A stretch of 64,000 nt of DNA from NCBI RefSeq assembly GCF_001039355.2, contig NW_019775638.1:134189-198188 (forward strand), given 5' to 3'. Shown here piece after piece: positions 25,096 through 39,000 of the stretch. Below the pieces are notes generated by a model, which was given only the letters and a program-made list of their open reading frames with translations, was not told the DNA's origin and made no database searches. Position 1 is the first letter of the stretch; the number at the start of each line of letters is the position of its first letter. The stretch is from Lingula anatina (taxonomy: Eukaryota > Brachiopoda > Lingulata > Lingulida > Lingulidae). A program made the position numbers and the translations under genes.

Positions 25096-27726
25096 TTAGT
25101 TCTTTTCTTTCCGCAGTTCTCTTAACAGTGGTCGGTAAATCCTGCGACTTAATATCTCTAATTTCTCATTGGCACAAAAGACTTGGTTTTGATGGACGCA
25201 TGTTTTAAGTCTCGTCTGACAGCTTGCTTTAGACTGTGAAAAATCCCTGATGCACTGGCTGATCTGGTCTACGCATGTTTCTATTGAAAAAATAAAAATA
25301 AAATGAATAAATAAAACAATAAATTTTTGTATCTGCTTAAAATAAAAGAATCGATTAGAAACTACAAGTAGCGTAACACAAGTACAGCTGCAAGTAGACG
25401 TCAGCATGTTGGAATGCTACTTAGTTTGTGAGGCACGTCAGCGGAGGAAATTCAAAATATATATCTGACTCAAATCGAAACAGAAAGGAAAGGGGACAGA
25501 TGAAATACAAATTGGTATGTCACGTCAGATTAATAGCTCTTTTCTTTCATTCTCTACTACTAAAAGAATACATCAAAAGCAGCAACGTACCAAAACATAA
25601 AAGAGACGTCTGTTATGAACCGAAAGAGGGGGGAGCGGAGGAAATTTGCCTTCAAATAGTTTTTAGATTACATCCGATTAGATATTGTTATATTCTCGGC
25701 ACGTGAGTACCTGTCACGTGAACAATATTACGCTCACACCATGTGAAGCGATACAGCTATAGGGGCGCGCTATAGCATATGATAATATGTAAAGGGACCT
25801 TTTAGGGCTAAACAAGGGAAACATCTTAGAAATTCCTTACCTGCCGAGCTGCTGACGTCATGATATTTTTTTCTCCTCACTTCTCCCACTTTGTGACGTT
25901 GCTTGTGGCTTTGTGAGTGCTTGTGAGTGCACCGAACAGATGCCTTGGTAATACATGACTAGAATGATATGGTTTTAAAGAATAAAGTGCATAAATGTAC
26001 ATAAATATCTGCAACGCATATTAAGATACTTAATATGGTATGTATTTATTCCATCAATTTATTTTGGTACTACAGTAGCAGCAGCAGTAGTAGTGCCTGT
26101 TACAATGACCTCGGTCTAAAATGCTCAACAATACATACAACATAAAACAGAAGCAATGTATTACCCGCACTGCACCGCATGTCTCCCATTTGAATTCTTC
26201 TCCCGACGCATGTGCCGACTGACTACATGTTAGCAGTATGGACGTGATGTCACAACTGTCATGGGTCGCAATCGAATGACTAAAAAAGAGGGGGTTAGGA
26301 ACTGTGCTTGAAAAATGATACATAAATTCAAAAGAAGGAAATAAAAAAAGACGAGAAAAATCGAAACCTTTCATTGATTAAGCACTATAGAAAAGAGCTT
26401 GAACATTAAACGAAGAGCGATAAACGTTTGACGGGGATGAGCTCAGACGCAGATAATTTCTTTTAAGTACCTAATTAAGCATGGGTCTGAAATGCGTCAG
26501 GACAAAATATTACCGGGAGGAAATATCCCTCACCCTTGCCCCGTCATATTATGTTTATTTCAACGATATACATTTAATAACTCGCTATCATAAACGAATC
26601 ATACGAACGCTAGCTTCGACGAGCGTGCTTTACTATATTTTTCATAACGTACTGAATAGTTTTATCATGTAGTTAATAGTGCAAAATGCTTTAATTTAGA
26701 TGTTTATGGTATGTCTTATTGATCCTGGTTAATTAAAAAGTGCCTGGACGGTATAAGGAAATTAGAATAAAGCACATAACTTGTTATTTATTGGAAAATG
26801 ATGCATATGAACTGTCATCATGAGCTAGATTCCCGGTAAACAAGGAGAATCAAAATAAATTTTCGGCTTATCATTCCATTGTTCCATGAGAAGCAGAATT
26901 TCATCAGAAACGTGACGTCATTACTTTACTCCATATTAATAAAGGGTACTATACATGTAGTATAAAACAGAAATAAATGGGGAAAGTAAAAATTATGCAC
27001 ATATATCACACAATTTATGCTTTTTGTGAAATAATAGGATTCTTTATATACTCAGGTAAACTCGCCAACAGCTTTAGATATTGAGTGTGATAGAAACTGA
27101 AGCTTATCATTTAATTTGGCCACTTAAAAATTGTCAATATATTTATATACTAATTTACGTTCTTACATGTTCTCACGTCATTTTAATAGGTTAACAAAAT
27201 ATGAAGTGCTCAAATACAAGTTCTTATTTGGCCTGAGTTCTCATTTTAAGTAGCCAGTTTTTAGTCCATCATTTGTTTAATTGAGAATGTAACCATTTAC
27301 ATTATGATAGGGCCTTTTCGACGATGTAAATTTTGGATTATTGGTGTATTGATTTCTGAATTTCAATTTTCACTATAAACGGCAAGTTCATATTTAGATC
27401 ATTAGGCCTATATGCTGAATATGTGCTGAACGTTAATATAAATCTATGCACAGGTTAAAGATAACTTACCCATTCCACTTCATTTTTCTTACAAAGAAAA
27501 TCTCAGGACCGTCCTCAGGAATATTCCTAGCAGATATTCCAGGGAGATTTTGGTTAACTTCGGAATTCACATTCCCATACCCTGCAGTAATCTGACAAAG
27601 TAGCAGCAAAGTAGCAGTTACTTGTACATAGCAGAGGTAATTTGTACATACACCATGTATTTGTCCCATCGTTGTCATCGCATTGCGTTGAGATGTCATA
27701 GTTTTATTGAAGACTTGCTGGTTCAA
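25096..27726 (-). CDS. Putative small secreted Cys-rich protein (tentative model)
   Basis: I do not recognise this family. Exon 1 (27726-27470) encodes a hydrophobic signal-like segment (VTATLLLLCQITAGYG) and ends at a good donor, GGGTAAGT, in phase 2. A middle exon starts at 26279 after a strong polypyrimidine acceptor, in matching phase, and encodes three spaced Cys (DSCDI, LTCSQ, WETC). The last exon (25280-25096, stop) begins ETCVDQISQC and adds five Cys. Joining middle to last exon in frame needs the weak donor at 26175-26174; the better donor ending the exon at 26165 gives the wrong phase, so an exon may be missing between them. With the weak donor the model has 181 residues. The start could also be a later ATG (27678 or 27669). 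It lies divergent from ELMO. Confidence 0.35.
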
Positions 27727-28240
27727 AAAACACCGATGGGTAAAACATCCGCTGGATATTAAATTTCCCTTGATGACTAGTCTGCGATGAATAGAGGTGA
27801 AAGCATAAGATGATAAAAATCACAGCATTCGGTCTAATTGAACATACATGCGTCTATCGCTTCAGCTTTCTTTAAGTAAACAAAACAAATGTTCTGCTTC
27901 ATTCACGTGCGTGGGAGTGGGGCATGACACATAGGGCATAGGACCTATACGTACTGCCTGCCTTTATTAGGCGATATTCTCTTTAGGGCAATCGATCTTT
28001 CCCGGAAGAAAGGATATTGCTTTAGAATCCATCAAACTGCGTATTTATGAATCAGAATAACATGGCCAATAAAAGACCAAACACTGGGGCAAATACATAA
28101 GATCAACGCATTGTCTGTGACTTAAAATTTTCGAGAATGCGGACACGCAGTTTTCGCCTTAAAGGTGGCTTTGGATAGGTCTATAACAAAGTTGCTTGAA
28201 AAAAAATTTTTAATAGTAAAGAAATTAATATGCTTGGTTA

Positions 28241-28242
<2 letters not shown>

Positions 28243-28287
<45 letters not shown>
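28243..28287. repeat. Poly(T) tract of 45 bp
   Basis: An uninterrupted T run. It could be the reverse complement of a retroelement poly(A) tail; no body is recognised on the left side. Confidence 0.85.
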
Positions 28288-28288
<1 letters not shown>

Positions 28289-28476
28289 AAGTCTTATGGG
28301 CCTACATTTTCCCATTAGAATGTGTAGCCATACCAGACCTTCACAGGACTCCCCCCTCCCCTTTCCGAAAATCATAAGAACTAAGACCCATAAAGAAATT
28401 GTCTAATTTAACATAAAAGAACAATTCAACGATTAAAATAGGACCTTTAAATTTATCTCTTTATAATACCTAGGCC

Positions 28477-28560
28477 CAGGGCCGTAGCCTGAGCAAAATG
28501 CCAGGGGGGGCAGTAAGCGGACNCCCCCCGCCCCCCCCCCCCCCGGAGCCTACGGCCCTG
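28477..28560. mobile_element. 84-bp MITE, CAGGGCCGTAGCC ends, 7-bp TSD
   Basis: Terminal inverted repeats CAGGGCCGTAGCC and GGAGCCTACGGCCCTG enclose G- and C-runs with an N at 28523. The 7-bp direct repeat CTAGGCC lies at 28470-28476 and 28561-28567. Its ends resemble the CAGRCCCGTAGC elements at 52389 and 59134. Confidence 0.65.
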
Positions 28561-28754
28561 CTAGGCCTATACCATGCAGTACGGGGGCTACTAGGCAATT
28601 AGGCCTAATTATAATAGGCCTACGAGTAGCTTAGGCTCAATAGGCCTACATGTAAATTTGTTCAAATGCCCATGAGATTAAAGACATAAAAGTCTCTGTA
28701 CATCTATCTGTTCTCAGTATTGAACTATTTAAATTTTTTATTCTGTTAGTTAGG

Positions 28755-28792
28755 CCTTGGACATAATAACGAATTCGTTATTATGTCCAAGG
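28755..28792. repeat. Perfect 38-bp palindrome
   Basis: CCTTGGACATAATAACGAA is followed directly by its exact reverse complement, with no spacer. The core 28757-28790 is bounded by an 8-bp direct repeat GTTAGGCC at 28749-28756 and 28792-28799, with one extra G at 28791. This looks like the scar or footprint of a tiny inverted-repeat insertion. Confidence 0.9.
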
Positions 28793-29439
28793 TTAGGCCC
28801 TAGCCTATTTGTGTTGATTTTGCGGAGTTAGAGAAATAGACCTACATGTACGTGTCTCTACTATAGGCCTACAAAGTAGGCCTGTAATTAGTTTTGCAAC
28901 ATATAGGCTTATAGGCTTCTCAAATGCTTTGCTTATTGGTTCTATACCCCTGAAATAACCCCATCTCTCACTGAGGGCCTATTTTTGAGTGTGTTTGAAG
29001 TTGATTTTTTAAAACACAGTGATATGCCAAAGTGATATGCCTAGACACCTAGGGGATCGATTAACTGGCCTATTAGGCCGTGATTTAAAAATGACAGAGA
29101 CATTGCTCAAACAACATAACCTAATTAGAAAAAACGTAATTAACCAAAATATGTGTTGGGGGCACACTGCATGAGTGTTTCGTCATCTACCGCTACCCCT
29201 TCCCCCACACTTACGAAGCAGACGAAACAAAAGTAGGCCAAGGTTACTCACATCCGGGCTTTTTGAACCCGTCATGTCAGAGACATGAGTGATTCAGGAA
29301 GGTAAAGTTTACCCTGTATTTGTATTAAAATCAATATCTAATATGGCCAAGTATGATCATAAATATTACTAAAGAAGAAAGCAAGAAGGAGCAGCTAATG
29401 TAAAATACATAGCTTTTAAATTAGCTGAGTTTGACTCGA

Positions 29440-29531
29440 TAGAATCCACCACTTCCGGGAACATCCTGGAAGCGGAACTTCACTAAGGACGATTATACCC
29501 TTTGTTTCTACTCGGACTTCGACTTGGGAAC
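29440..29531 (+). promoter_or_regulatory. ELMO 5' UTR / proximal promoter region
   Basis: This precedes the first in-frame ATG of ELMO. ACTTCCGGGA at 29451-29460 matches the ETS-factor core (CCGGAAGT on the other strand), a common element of TATA-less housekeeping-type promoters, and a similar ATCCGGG occurs near 29253. No TATA box is obvious. The transcription start is not determinable here. Confidence 0.3.
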
Positions 29532-31637
29532 ATGGATAAAATCATGGACGCTACCACCGAGAGAAGCCCAAGCTTCACTCCGTCTGGCGAACGAACTGTA
29601 AAAATGCGACCCCGACAGCAAGTCTCTGAAAACATCAAGAAGGTAGCCGTGACGATGAAAGGGGAACAGGCTCAGTTCATAGAGCTGGACCAGGTAATTA
29701 ATTGCGGTCTTTAATTATCAGTCATGGTGTTAAATATGGCTTGAATATGCTGAGGTCAGTTTTTTGACAAGCAGTGATATCACAGTGATAACTGCATTGT
29801 TAACTGATTAGTGAATAAATGTGTGAAATGAAAAATATCTCAATGGATTGACATCAAAATTATGGCAAATTGAATGAAGGTGTGAAAGCTCATGGTATTT
29901 CATTCGGCATTTCATTGAAAATATCAGATATTAAAACTGTTGTTGAAGTTATGATTAGGGCAGGGGTTATTGTGTGTTCAGTTGCTGCCTTACATGTACT
30001 AGTAGAAGAGTAGAGGAGGGAGGGGGAGTCAATAGATCATGCTGCATTCTGATTTTTAAGAAATTTATACATTTTATACATTATATTATTTTCTAAATAA
30101 ATTGAAAATTATTATGTGACAAGAATTTTACATCTGAGTTATGCATTATAAATCATTGCAATGGAAACCACTTGAAGGTGATACTCACTGTTCATAACAT
30201 GCTTAATGCCATCTTCTGTTTCTCATTTCACAATTATTTCATTCCAGAACCGCCCTCTTGCAGCCATAATCAGGGATGTGTGTGATGGGTATGTGTTTGA
30301 AAAGACCAGGTTACAACAAGAACATGTTGATTTTTCCATAGTGTAGTTTCTAACAGTATTTAATTAGTTTTAAAGTCCTGCTTTCAAGAATTAGGTGGCT
30401 TAGCTTGCTAATGTAAAAATACAAGATAATTACTTGAATTCATCCATGATAGATAATCAACAGACCTTCACATAAGGTGCATGTGGAAATAAAGACAAAG
30501 TATCTTCGATAATAATTTTCATTATGTATTATTTTTTGGTTATAATTAAAATATATATTTTTGATAAATAAAATGGATATATATAAATAGAACGTAGAAA
30601 AGTAATAGGAAATATTTCTGTGTTGTTGTCAAAATGTATTTAGCTTATTTGAATGATGTTGGGGTCTGTTTTACAAATTTTCTGAGGCTTTGGGTATTGC
30701 TTTGTCGGAAAGCTCAATTTATATATTAATTGTCAGCATTGGTATATGATCATTTTAATGAATGAGTTTTTACTGATCATAGTCAAGATTGATTTTAGTT
30801 CAAAACTGAGTCCTTTTGTGAAATAGAGCCCAGGAGCTAGACTGGTGTGCTGTTAGAATCAGAAATGATATGCAGTTTATGGCCTTTTCATTTTTATATT
30901 CTATTTTAGATGGATGCTGACCAATGCAGATGACCATGCTTTACAAGTCACTGAACCAAACAGACCACAAACGTACATCACAGAAAGAGTAAGGCTCAAA
31001 GAATCTGATATTGCTTGTACTGTCTAAGTTCTTACTGAAGGCTGAAGGCACTTTGCTTAATTTCTTGACTCCATTATTCCAGTTGTTAAGCAGTCAGCAC
31101 AGTGCACACTTGATTGGAAAGCAGAGGGATGGCTAGAACAGTTCTAAAATCAAAAATCTTCCCTTCTAGGATAAGACCTAAAACTCATTTTGCTCTAAAA
31201 TGATCATCAATTTAAAAAGAAAAACATTGATATATAATTTAGTTTTTTTTTCTGCACTTTGAATGACCTGGTATAAATGTTTTTATTATTGCAGTGTATT
31301 GAAAATATTGAGACACTCATTTGCACTTTTATCAATTTCAGAATAGACATGAGATACAGAATGGCAATGTTTTAAGACTAACATCCTCACCGGTATGTTT
31401 AATCATTACTTGTAAGGATTCTGAAGTACTTTTATCCTCTTTTATTCAACTCAAGTGTCAAACCTTTCAGAAATTGTTTTCTCTTGAAAATAGCCCTGGA
31501 ATCTGTACGAAAACATTTGATGACTCTGTACATAGTCATGGATATAAATTCAATATAAATTCATTGGTATGTGAATAAAAGAGATTGGATTGAGTTTAAA
31601 CTTATTACCTGCTATATATTAATTTTTGATGAAAGGC

Positions 31638-31697
<60 letters not shown>

Positions 31698-32839
31698 CCA
31701 ATTATTTGATCTTGTATCACATTTTTCCCCTTTCAGTCAAAAACAGCTAAGGAAATATTAGAGCAGCTGAACTATGGAACACAGGAGAAGAAACTGGAAG
31801 CCTTGAAAGACTTAGCCAACTTTTCTGTTGACGTGACATTTGCTGTAGAGTTTATCAACACACAGGGGCTGCGGCTGATATTGCAGATGGTGGAGGGGGG
31901 TGGCATGTAAGTGAAATCAAAATAGGCCATTTACCATGAGTTTTAGACCAATCTGTAAAAAACAGATATTTGATTTTGCTAATTAACATTAATTTTATTC
32001 TTAAATGAGCCCAAATGGATTCCTGGTAAATCATTAAATTCAAAAATTGAGATGTCTGTTAAGTTTAATTTCAGTCTGCGGGGCAGGTATATTAATTAAA
32101 AGTTACAGTGAGACGAGTGACGCTATCCAGGAGTTTTAAGGATTATAGTTTGTTTTTTATGTGAGAAGAGTTACCTTAGCTTCTGATTTCCCAGTCTTGT
32201 AAATAAACAAAATAAGATCGTTCTTATTATTGATGTGTTTTAAACATTTCATTTACTCCTTTTATCTAAATGTGATGCAATTTATCTATAATATTATTGT
32301 AGTAGTGGAGAATCCTTGGCGTTTACGTTGAAGGCATTTGTGGAGCTCATGGATCATGGGATTGTCTCCTGGGACATTCTGGAACCAAAATTCATCAAGA
32401 ATGTGAGTAGATAACAATAACAACAATTACTCTGATTTTAGCTGGTGATTGAAGAAATTATTATAATATTAGCAAAGACTGCTAGTCAAACATGTCATTG
32501 ATGTGATTTTAAAATGTAAGATAGATAAACAGAATCATGTTGTGTTTCGTTCTCCCTTCCCCAGGTGTCTGGCTGTATATCTAAGAGTGGTTGTGACCCC
32601 ACAACACTGCAGTCTGCACTGGAGATATTGGAGTCCACCGTGTTACACAGGTAATGGTGGAGGTCTCAGCATGCTGTATGTTAGGTCATTTCCAACTGAA
32701 TAACTAAACTTAAAAGCAGAGAGAGAGAGAGAATTCATCATGAAGATTGATAATTTTTTGCCAGAGCTACTTGATTGGTCAGATCCAGATGCGTGGAAAT
32801 TTAAATCATTTATGAAAGTATGCAAGCAAGCAAGGGTGC

Positions 32840-32886
<47 letters not shown>

Positions 32887-35800
32887 CGTGCGCGCATCCA
32901 TGTGTGTTCGTAGAGGGGGAGGTGGAAGGGAGTACTTGAAATTGAACTAATATCTGAATTTTTGTTAAACCTCTTATGATATTTAAATTTATGTTAACTT
33001 TGTAGATACAACTGTACAGCACTTGAGTGTAAGGCTAAAAGGAAGTTATTTTGAATTCCAGTTGAAAGATATAGAAAATTCATTGTGTATATTTTATTTC
33101 CAGTTCTTCCAAAGCAGGTTTTGTGGAGCAGGAGGTTACACCAGTCAATCTCATTGTACATTTACAAAGGTGACATTGCTTTCCTTTTGAACAGTATTGA
33201 AGATATGTCTTGTTTTAATCTGGTCATCAAATTTTTTAGCAAAGATGTAATTTTGTACATCTGAACTACATGTTTGTATTTTTATGGATAGATAGTTTAT
33301 TATAATCAAACTATCTATATAAAATAGTTGTTCACTAATTCAGATATACATATGAATTTTAGATGTTCACATTATTATCAATAAATTGAACTGAAAAAAC
33401 TTTAATTACAATAATTTTTGCAGAGATAAAATATTTTCTTGTAGACTTTAAGATAACCCGAATCCAATAACATTTTTTTTAAGTAGTAGGTGATTAACTT
33501 TTTGTTGTAGATGATTAAATTTTTGTTGGAGACTACACAATTTTGATAGTATTTGTAATTTTTGTTGCAGTTCAAATCCAGATATACAAAAGAGTGCCAT
33601 AGCACTGATCAATGCACTGTTCTTGAAGGCAGAGTCTCAGAAGAGGAGGGTAGGGTTGATTTTTATAATCAGATTGAGAACACTTGGGAGGTGGGGGGTG
33701 GGGACAGAGAGAATTCAGTGAATTATTTTATCATTTTCTACTTAAATACTTAAATGGCAAAAAATGAGATATCCAGTTAGGAGAGAGAGAGAGAGAGAGA
33801 GAGTTAGTTGTCAGTGATTATATAGCTTCCATTTTAAAATTTAAATAATGACCAAAGATGAGAAAGCATTTTATGGATAGCCATTACATATATTACTAAC
33901 AATTACATTTAGATATAAGGAGTAAATGAAATGTTTTACCTTTGCAGGCCATAGCAGAGAGTCTCCAGAGCAAATCAATCAGGAATGTGATTCTCAGTGT
34001 AAGTTGATCAGTCTTCCAATATCAAAAATAAGTTTTTATTTATTTATTAATTTCATTTCCAGTTAAATAAACTTATCCTCACCCCTCCTCTCCATTTCTT
34101 GATATCCATAATTTATGCCATTGGCATAATTCTTTTACCTCCTAGATCATTTGTATACGGCAAGTTAATCCCATTCGTTGTTTGCTGTAGAGGCTTTATT
34201 GAAAATTCTTTAAAAGATCAAGATAAGCAGCCTTTCAGATTATTTATGAAACACAACTTCGTTGACATAAATTCCAAGAGTCATGAGAAAGACCAATTTT
34301 CAACCAGGTAGTAATTGTTTTACAAAGAAGCATTTCAATTTGTGTTTTGTTTGCTTTCTTCCAGCATGTCATCCGTGGTCCTAACACAGTGGGCACAGAG
34401 ATGGCACACCAGTTATACATGTTACAGAGCCTGATGTTTAACTTGTTAGAGGAGAGAATGAATGCCAAAGTGGATAAACAAGACCAGGTAAGTTAAAGTT
34501 AAAAGCACCAGTCCTGCTATCCATTTTCATGCTTATAATGAACATATTGAATGTGATATGATTGGTTTATTTTGCAATTCCTCGATAGATATGGCCAAGA
34601 TTACGTACTCCCTGGGGGCTTTCTGTTTAAAACTTAGGTACTTGCTTATTTAAACGGCTAGTTAATTTTATCAAATTGAAAAAAAATCAATAAGTAATGC
34701 ATATGAACAGATGAGAATATACACCTAATCTGAAAATCTTTTTTTGATTGTCATGTATGCACAATTTTTAAAATCATTTTCTGAACTTGAGAAGTTTGTT
34801 TGGATGATTACTATGGCTAAAAAAAACTTGTGTCTTTCTCATGAGGACTCCAGCTGATTAAAAAAATGTAGCAAACATTAAGTATTATACTTAAAGAAAC
34901 AAATGATAGTGATCTAAACTATTTTTTCTTGTATGAACAGGTGTCCATGGCTCTAATTGTTGAACTGAAGAAGCTTGCATTTGACACAGAGAACGAGAAC
35001 AACACAACTTCCTACAGAAAACAGTCCAACTTTGGCACCTACTACAAAAAGTTAGGGTTTCAGGTAAGGAGGATATTCTTCATGAAGATAACGTTTTTAT
35101 TTGTGATATGCATCATAATTTCCAAGAAAAGAAATCATTATGCTGATCAGAGGATGATTTTAAGGGAGTCACAATAAAATTGGTATTTTCTGTGTGATAA
35201 CTTATGTTACTATTCTGTTAGTAAGAATATGGAAGTAAGAATATGTGAAGATGTACCAATAAGGCCATTTTTTCTTTTCTTTTTTTCATTTTTATAGCTT
35301 TTATATGAAAAGTTTCCCCTGTTATTTGCAGCATCATTCCAATCCAGTTGAAGACTTCACAGAGGTGCCCCCTGGTGCCCTGGCCCTGGATAACATGGCC
35401 TACTTTGCCAGGAGTCACATTGATAGTTATACCAAGGTAATTGAATTGGTTTCTGTTTCTTTCTTTTTCTTTTATTTGCTGATGTGTGAAAAAGAGTAAA
35501 TGCACTCGTGCAGGTATGCACACACAAACAGAGAGAGAGAGAGGACTACACATAATCCAATTCATATGTAGGTACATTACAGCAATATAATGAAATACAG
35601 TACAAATCAGTTTACTTGCAATAATTACTGTAACATACAGCAATATTATGTTTGAAAGAGCTCTGTCTTCCGTTGCTTTGATTTTTATTTTGATTTGCTC
35701 CATTAGTCATTAAAAAAGAAAAGACAAGGTTGCAAGTCGTGTGTTTAGTTGCCTTGAAAAAATGAGAGCATGGATCTAACAAACACAATTCTGGATCAAA

Positions 35801-36060
35801 TCCAGCAGCAAAAATATGACAGTAATTTGTGCCCATTTTAACAAATTTAATGCTCAAGATTTAAATAAATTAAAAAAGTTAATTTTCTTTTACTAGGTTG
35901 TGTTAGAGAACTCCTGTAGGGCAGATGAACATGACTGTCCATTTGCCAGGGCAAGCATAGAACTGACCAAAATGTTGTGTGATATCCTCAACATTGGAGA
36001 TACACGTAAGTGGCAACCCCCTGCATATGCATTCTGAATAGGCCTCTCTAGATTGTGATT

Positions 36061-36091
<31 letters not shown>

Positions 36092-39000
36092 GGAGGAAGG
36101 GAAAGGTGGTCTTTCTTCTGTATATTGATGAAGGACCCTGTGTAGCTGAAAGTTAATTGGGGAGACTTAAATTATTTTCTGATGTAATTAGATTTTTGAA
36201 AGTTTCTTTATAGATAATCACTTTTTAAAGGTTACTAGAGAGGAACAATACATCACAATTGTAATAATCTACTTGAACCAGTGGTGATTGCAGAGTCTAC
36301 TAGACATTATCTTTTTCACTATATGGGATTAAAAAATTATTTAGGAACAGTTTTTTATTACTGTAATTGATATTTAATTACTGACTCATTGTCACAAGCG
36401 CATAGCCAGTGAAAGTGATTTTCCAAGTTGGTCCTCCCATGGGTTATAGCTTAACAATGAGGTTTGCACAAAAACTGAATTATTGCAGTGCAAAACTGCT
36501 GTTGCATACTCAATAAACAATATATGTGGAAGTAGAAGAAATTTAAAACTGAAAGTGAAAGAATCGGTAGGCAAAAGCTAAGCCTGTATTGTACTGTTAG
36601 TAGAAGTAGTGTTCTGTTGTTTGAGAACAGAGTTATATTGTCTATGTAGTTGTATGTATATCGGATACATTATTAGAGGTAATGCTTCTCAATTTCTCCT
36701 AGCACTTGATAAGAAGAATATGGTAGTAGTAAATACTCAATTTCCTCCCTATTGTATGCTCCAATCACTGCCCTCCATCAGTGAATTTAAGAAAGCAATT
36801 ATATGAAGGCACACTGAAGCCACAGCACATTCTAGCAAAAGGAAAGAGAGAAAAGTCTGAAAGATCAGGAGATTTTTGTCTTAATCAGGAAGTCGGGAGC
36901 TATGTCCCTGAATCAGGAGACTCCCACTGAGATTGGGAGTGTTGACAGGTCTTTTGATATATTGAAAATACAGAGAAGTTATTCAGATTAGTATTTATTT
37001 CTAGTTTTATTAAGGTTCTGATGTCTGAGTAAAAGAGTTATTGAATATCTCTGCCCAAGGAGTTTTGAAAGTCGCTGCAATAATCATGGACTGGTCTTTA
37101 TCACTGTGTGACAGTTTTTATAGATTGTGGACACTTGCTTAATTGCAATCCATAAAGTGTTGCCTTCATTACTATCTTTCATCTGATTGAAATGTTAAAT
37201 TGAACTATTCAAAGTTAAAGTTAATTTTGATATATTAATATTAATTGTTTTAGGATTGTTTTAAAAAACCCAAACAAAAAAAAAATTATCCATCACTGTT
37301 CACATGCTTGGACTTCAACTTATTAGTAACTGTGCCAGTGGATTGTCACGTGGTTGATACAGCTGACCTGCATTGTAATCTGTTTTCAATACAGAGTGTT
37401 GGAAAATCCTGTGTATTTGCTCTATTTAGTAATACTGTAAGTCAGTGACATGAGCACTGGTCCATCACAGCCTGGGTGCTGTTTCTGCTTTAATTTGGGG
37501 CTAGTGGATTCTTAGACCCTGTTGTCCAGTAGGATCAATGGGTTGAAAGGGAATTTTTCACAGACTGGAAATGTGTGCTTTTGTGAAATTTCTAAAATTC
37601 TGAACTGGGCAGAATTTTGCATTGCCTGAGGGTGCTTATAAATTGACCAGTTGTTCTCCTTCTCCTCTGGTCACTTTTTTATTTGAAAAGAAAAACAGAA
37701 ACAGTTGCCTTATCATGATGTTTTGATTCACCCTGTATTTTATATTAGATCCTGCATTTGGTACAACTTCCTGTTTTGTTTTTTGTCCTTGGTGTCATTT
37801 TGTCTGAAGCAGTATCTCACCTATCTGAGGGTGAAAATAAGGCAGTAGTGCAGGTAAAACGTCTTTAAGTGGTGGCCAGTGATAACAAATTACTATATTT
37901 TGAGTGGCATGTCTCAATTAATGTGGTAAAGAACAATGGTGGTTTCATTATGGAAACTGTTATTTACTCGAGTTTATTTTCCTTTAAATGGATGCAGAGC
38001 CAGGCTCTGTGTGATTCCAGCTGATTAAGGTCTTTTAATGGGAGACATCAGTCTTATTTTACCTGTGGAAGTAACGCACATGCAGTGTCCATATACTCAC
38101 TGGTGTATTATTGTTATTGTAAAAGCACATTCACAACAGATCTAACTGACTTCATCATTCGAGATGAGTTGATTTCTTAAGATATTAAGATAGAAAGCAG
38201 GATAGAGGTTCTCATATGTGACATGTTAGTAATAGTCTACTGGTACCCATAAGTCTGAGTAGGCTCTTCATGGTTTAGTGAAAACCTGTTGAGAGAATAC
38301 TGTCAATTTGAAGACTGACAGTGCCCAAAGAGGACTGATGCTTTTTTCACGAGTCAATGTGAATATACCTGAGTACGTCTTATATGTAGTTATTGATGTT
38401 TAGTTGATGTATTTAAACTATTGTAAGAGACAGAGACACTTGCTATACACTTCTGAAGTACCTAGCTGTAGAACTGGAGTGGTGAGTACACTGTAAAACA
38501 GCTTTTAAATTAGTCTTTTGGTGCACACCCTAAGATTTCAAGGTTCTTGTTGATGTTTAGGCTGCATTCACATTGATCCACAGATTAACAGATCCATGGA
38601 TTAAATATGGCTGACCCACTTGAAATTGTGCCACATAATACCCTAATAGACACTGAATAGATTCTGAGGAATTATGAGGCAAGCTTTCAAGTGGGTTGGC
38701 CATATTTAATCTGCAGATCTGTTAGTCCGCAGATCAACTGTGTTGTTTAAGTAGCCTTAGACTCAACTATCAGCATGCCTTTGTCTGTTATTTGCAGGAG
38801 TCTATACGTCTTTGAAACCCAGGTTGTCTGCAGTGAGACCTGGTAAACATAGCTGACAAAGTTACATCATTTAATTTTAAGGCAGGGTCAAGGTCTTACT
38901 TCGCAGGATATTGTGTACAGTTGTATGGACTATTTTAATGCAAATATGAGAAACACCTGTTTCATGCGGGCATACTGTAGGTAATTTAAATGATTTAGAA

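Larger units (their letters stand above)
27727..29531. other. Region between the minus-strand model and ELMO
   Basis: No coding exon is seen. It holds a 45-bp T run (28243-28287), a small element (28477-28560), a dense cluster of AGGCCT-containing words (about 28560-28920) and a perfect palindrome (28755-28792). The last few hundred bases should contain the ELMO promoter and 5' UTR. Confidence 0.5.

Noticed and set aside
31321-31578. 85-codon frame continuing past ELMO exon 4
   Set aside because: Only the first 51 bases from 31342 are exonic. The rest is intron read-through past the donor at 31393.
35218-35703. 161-codon minus-strand frame
   Set aside because: It is antisense to ELMO exon 13 and its introns. 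Its best part mirrors the real exon, so it is a shadow.
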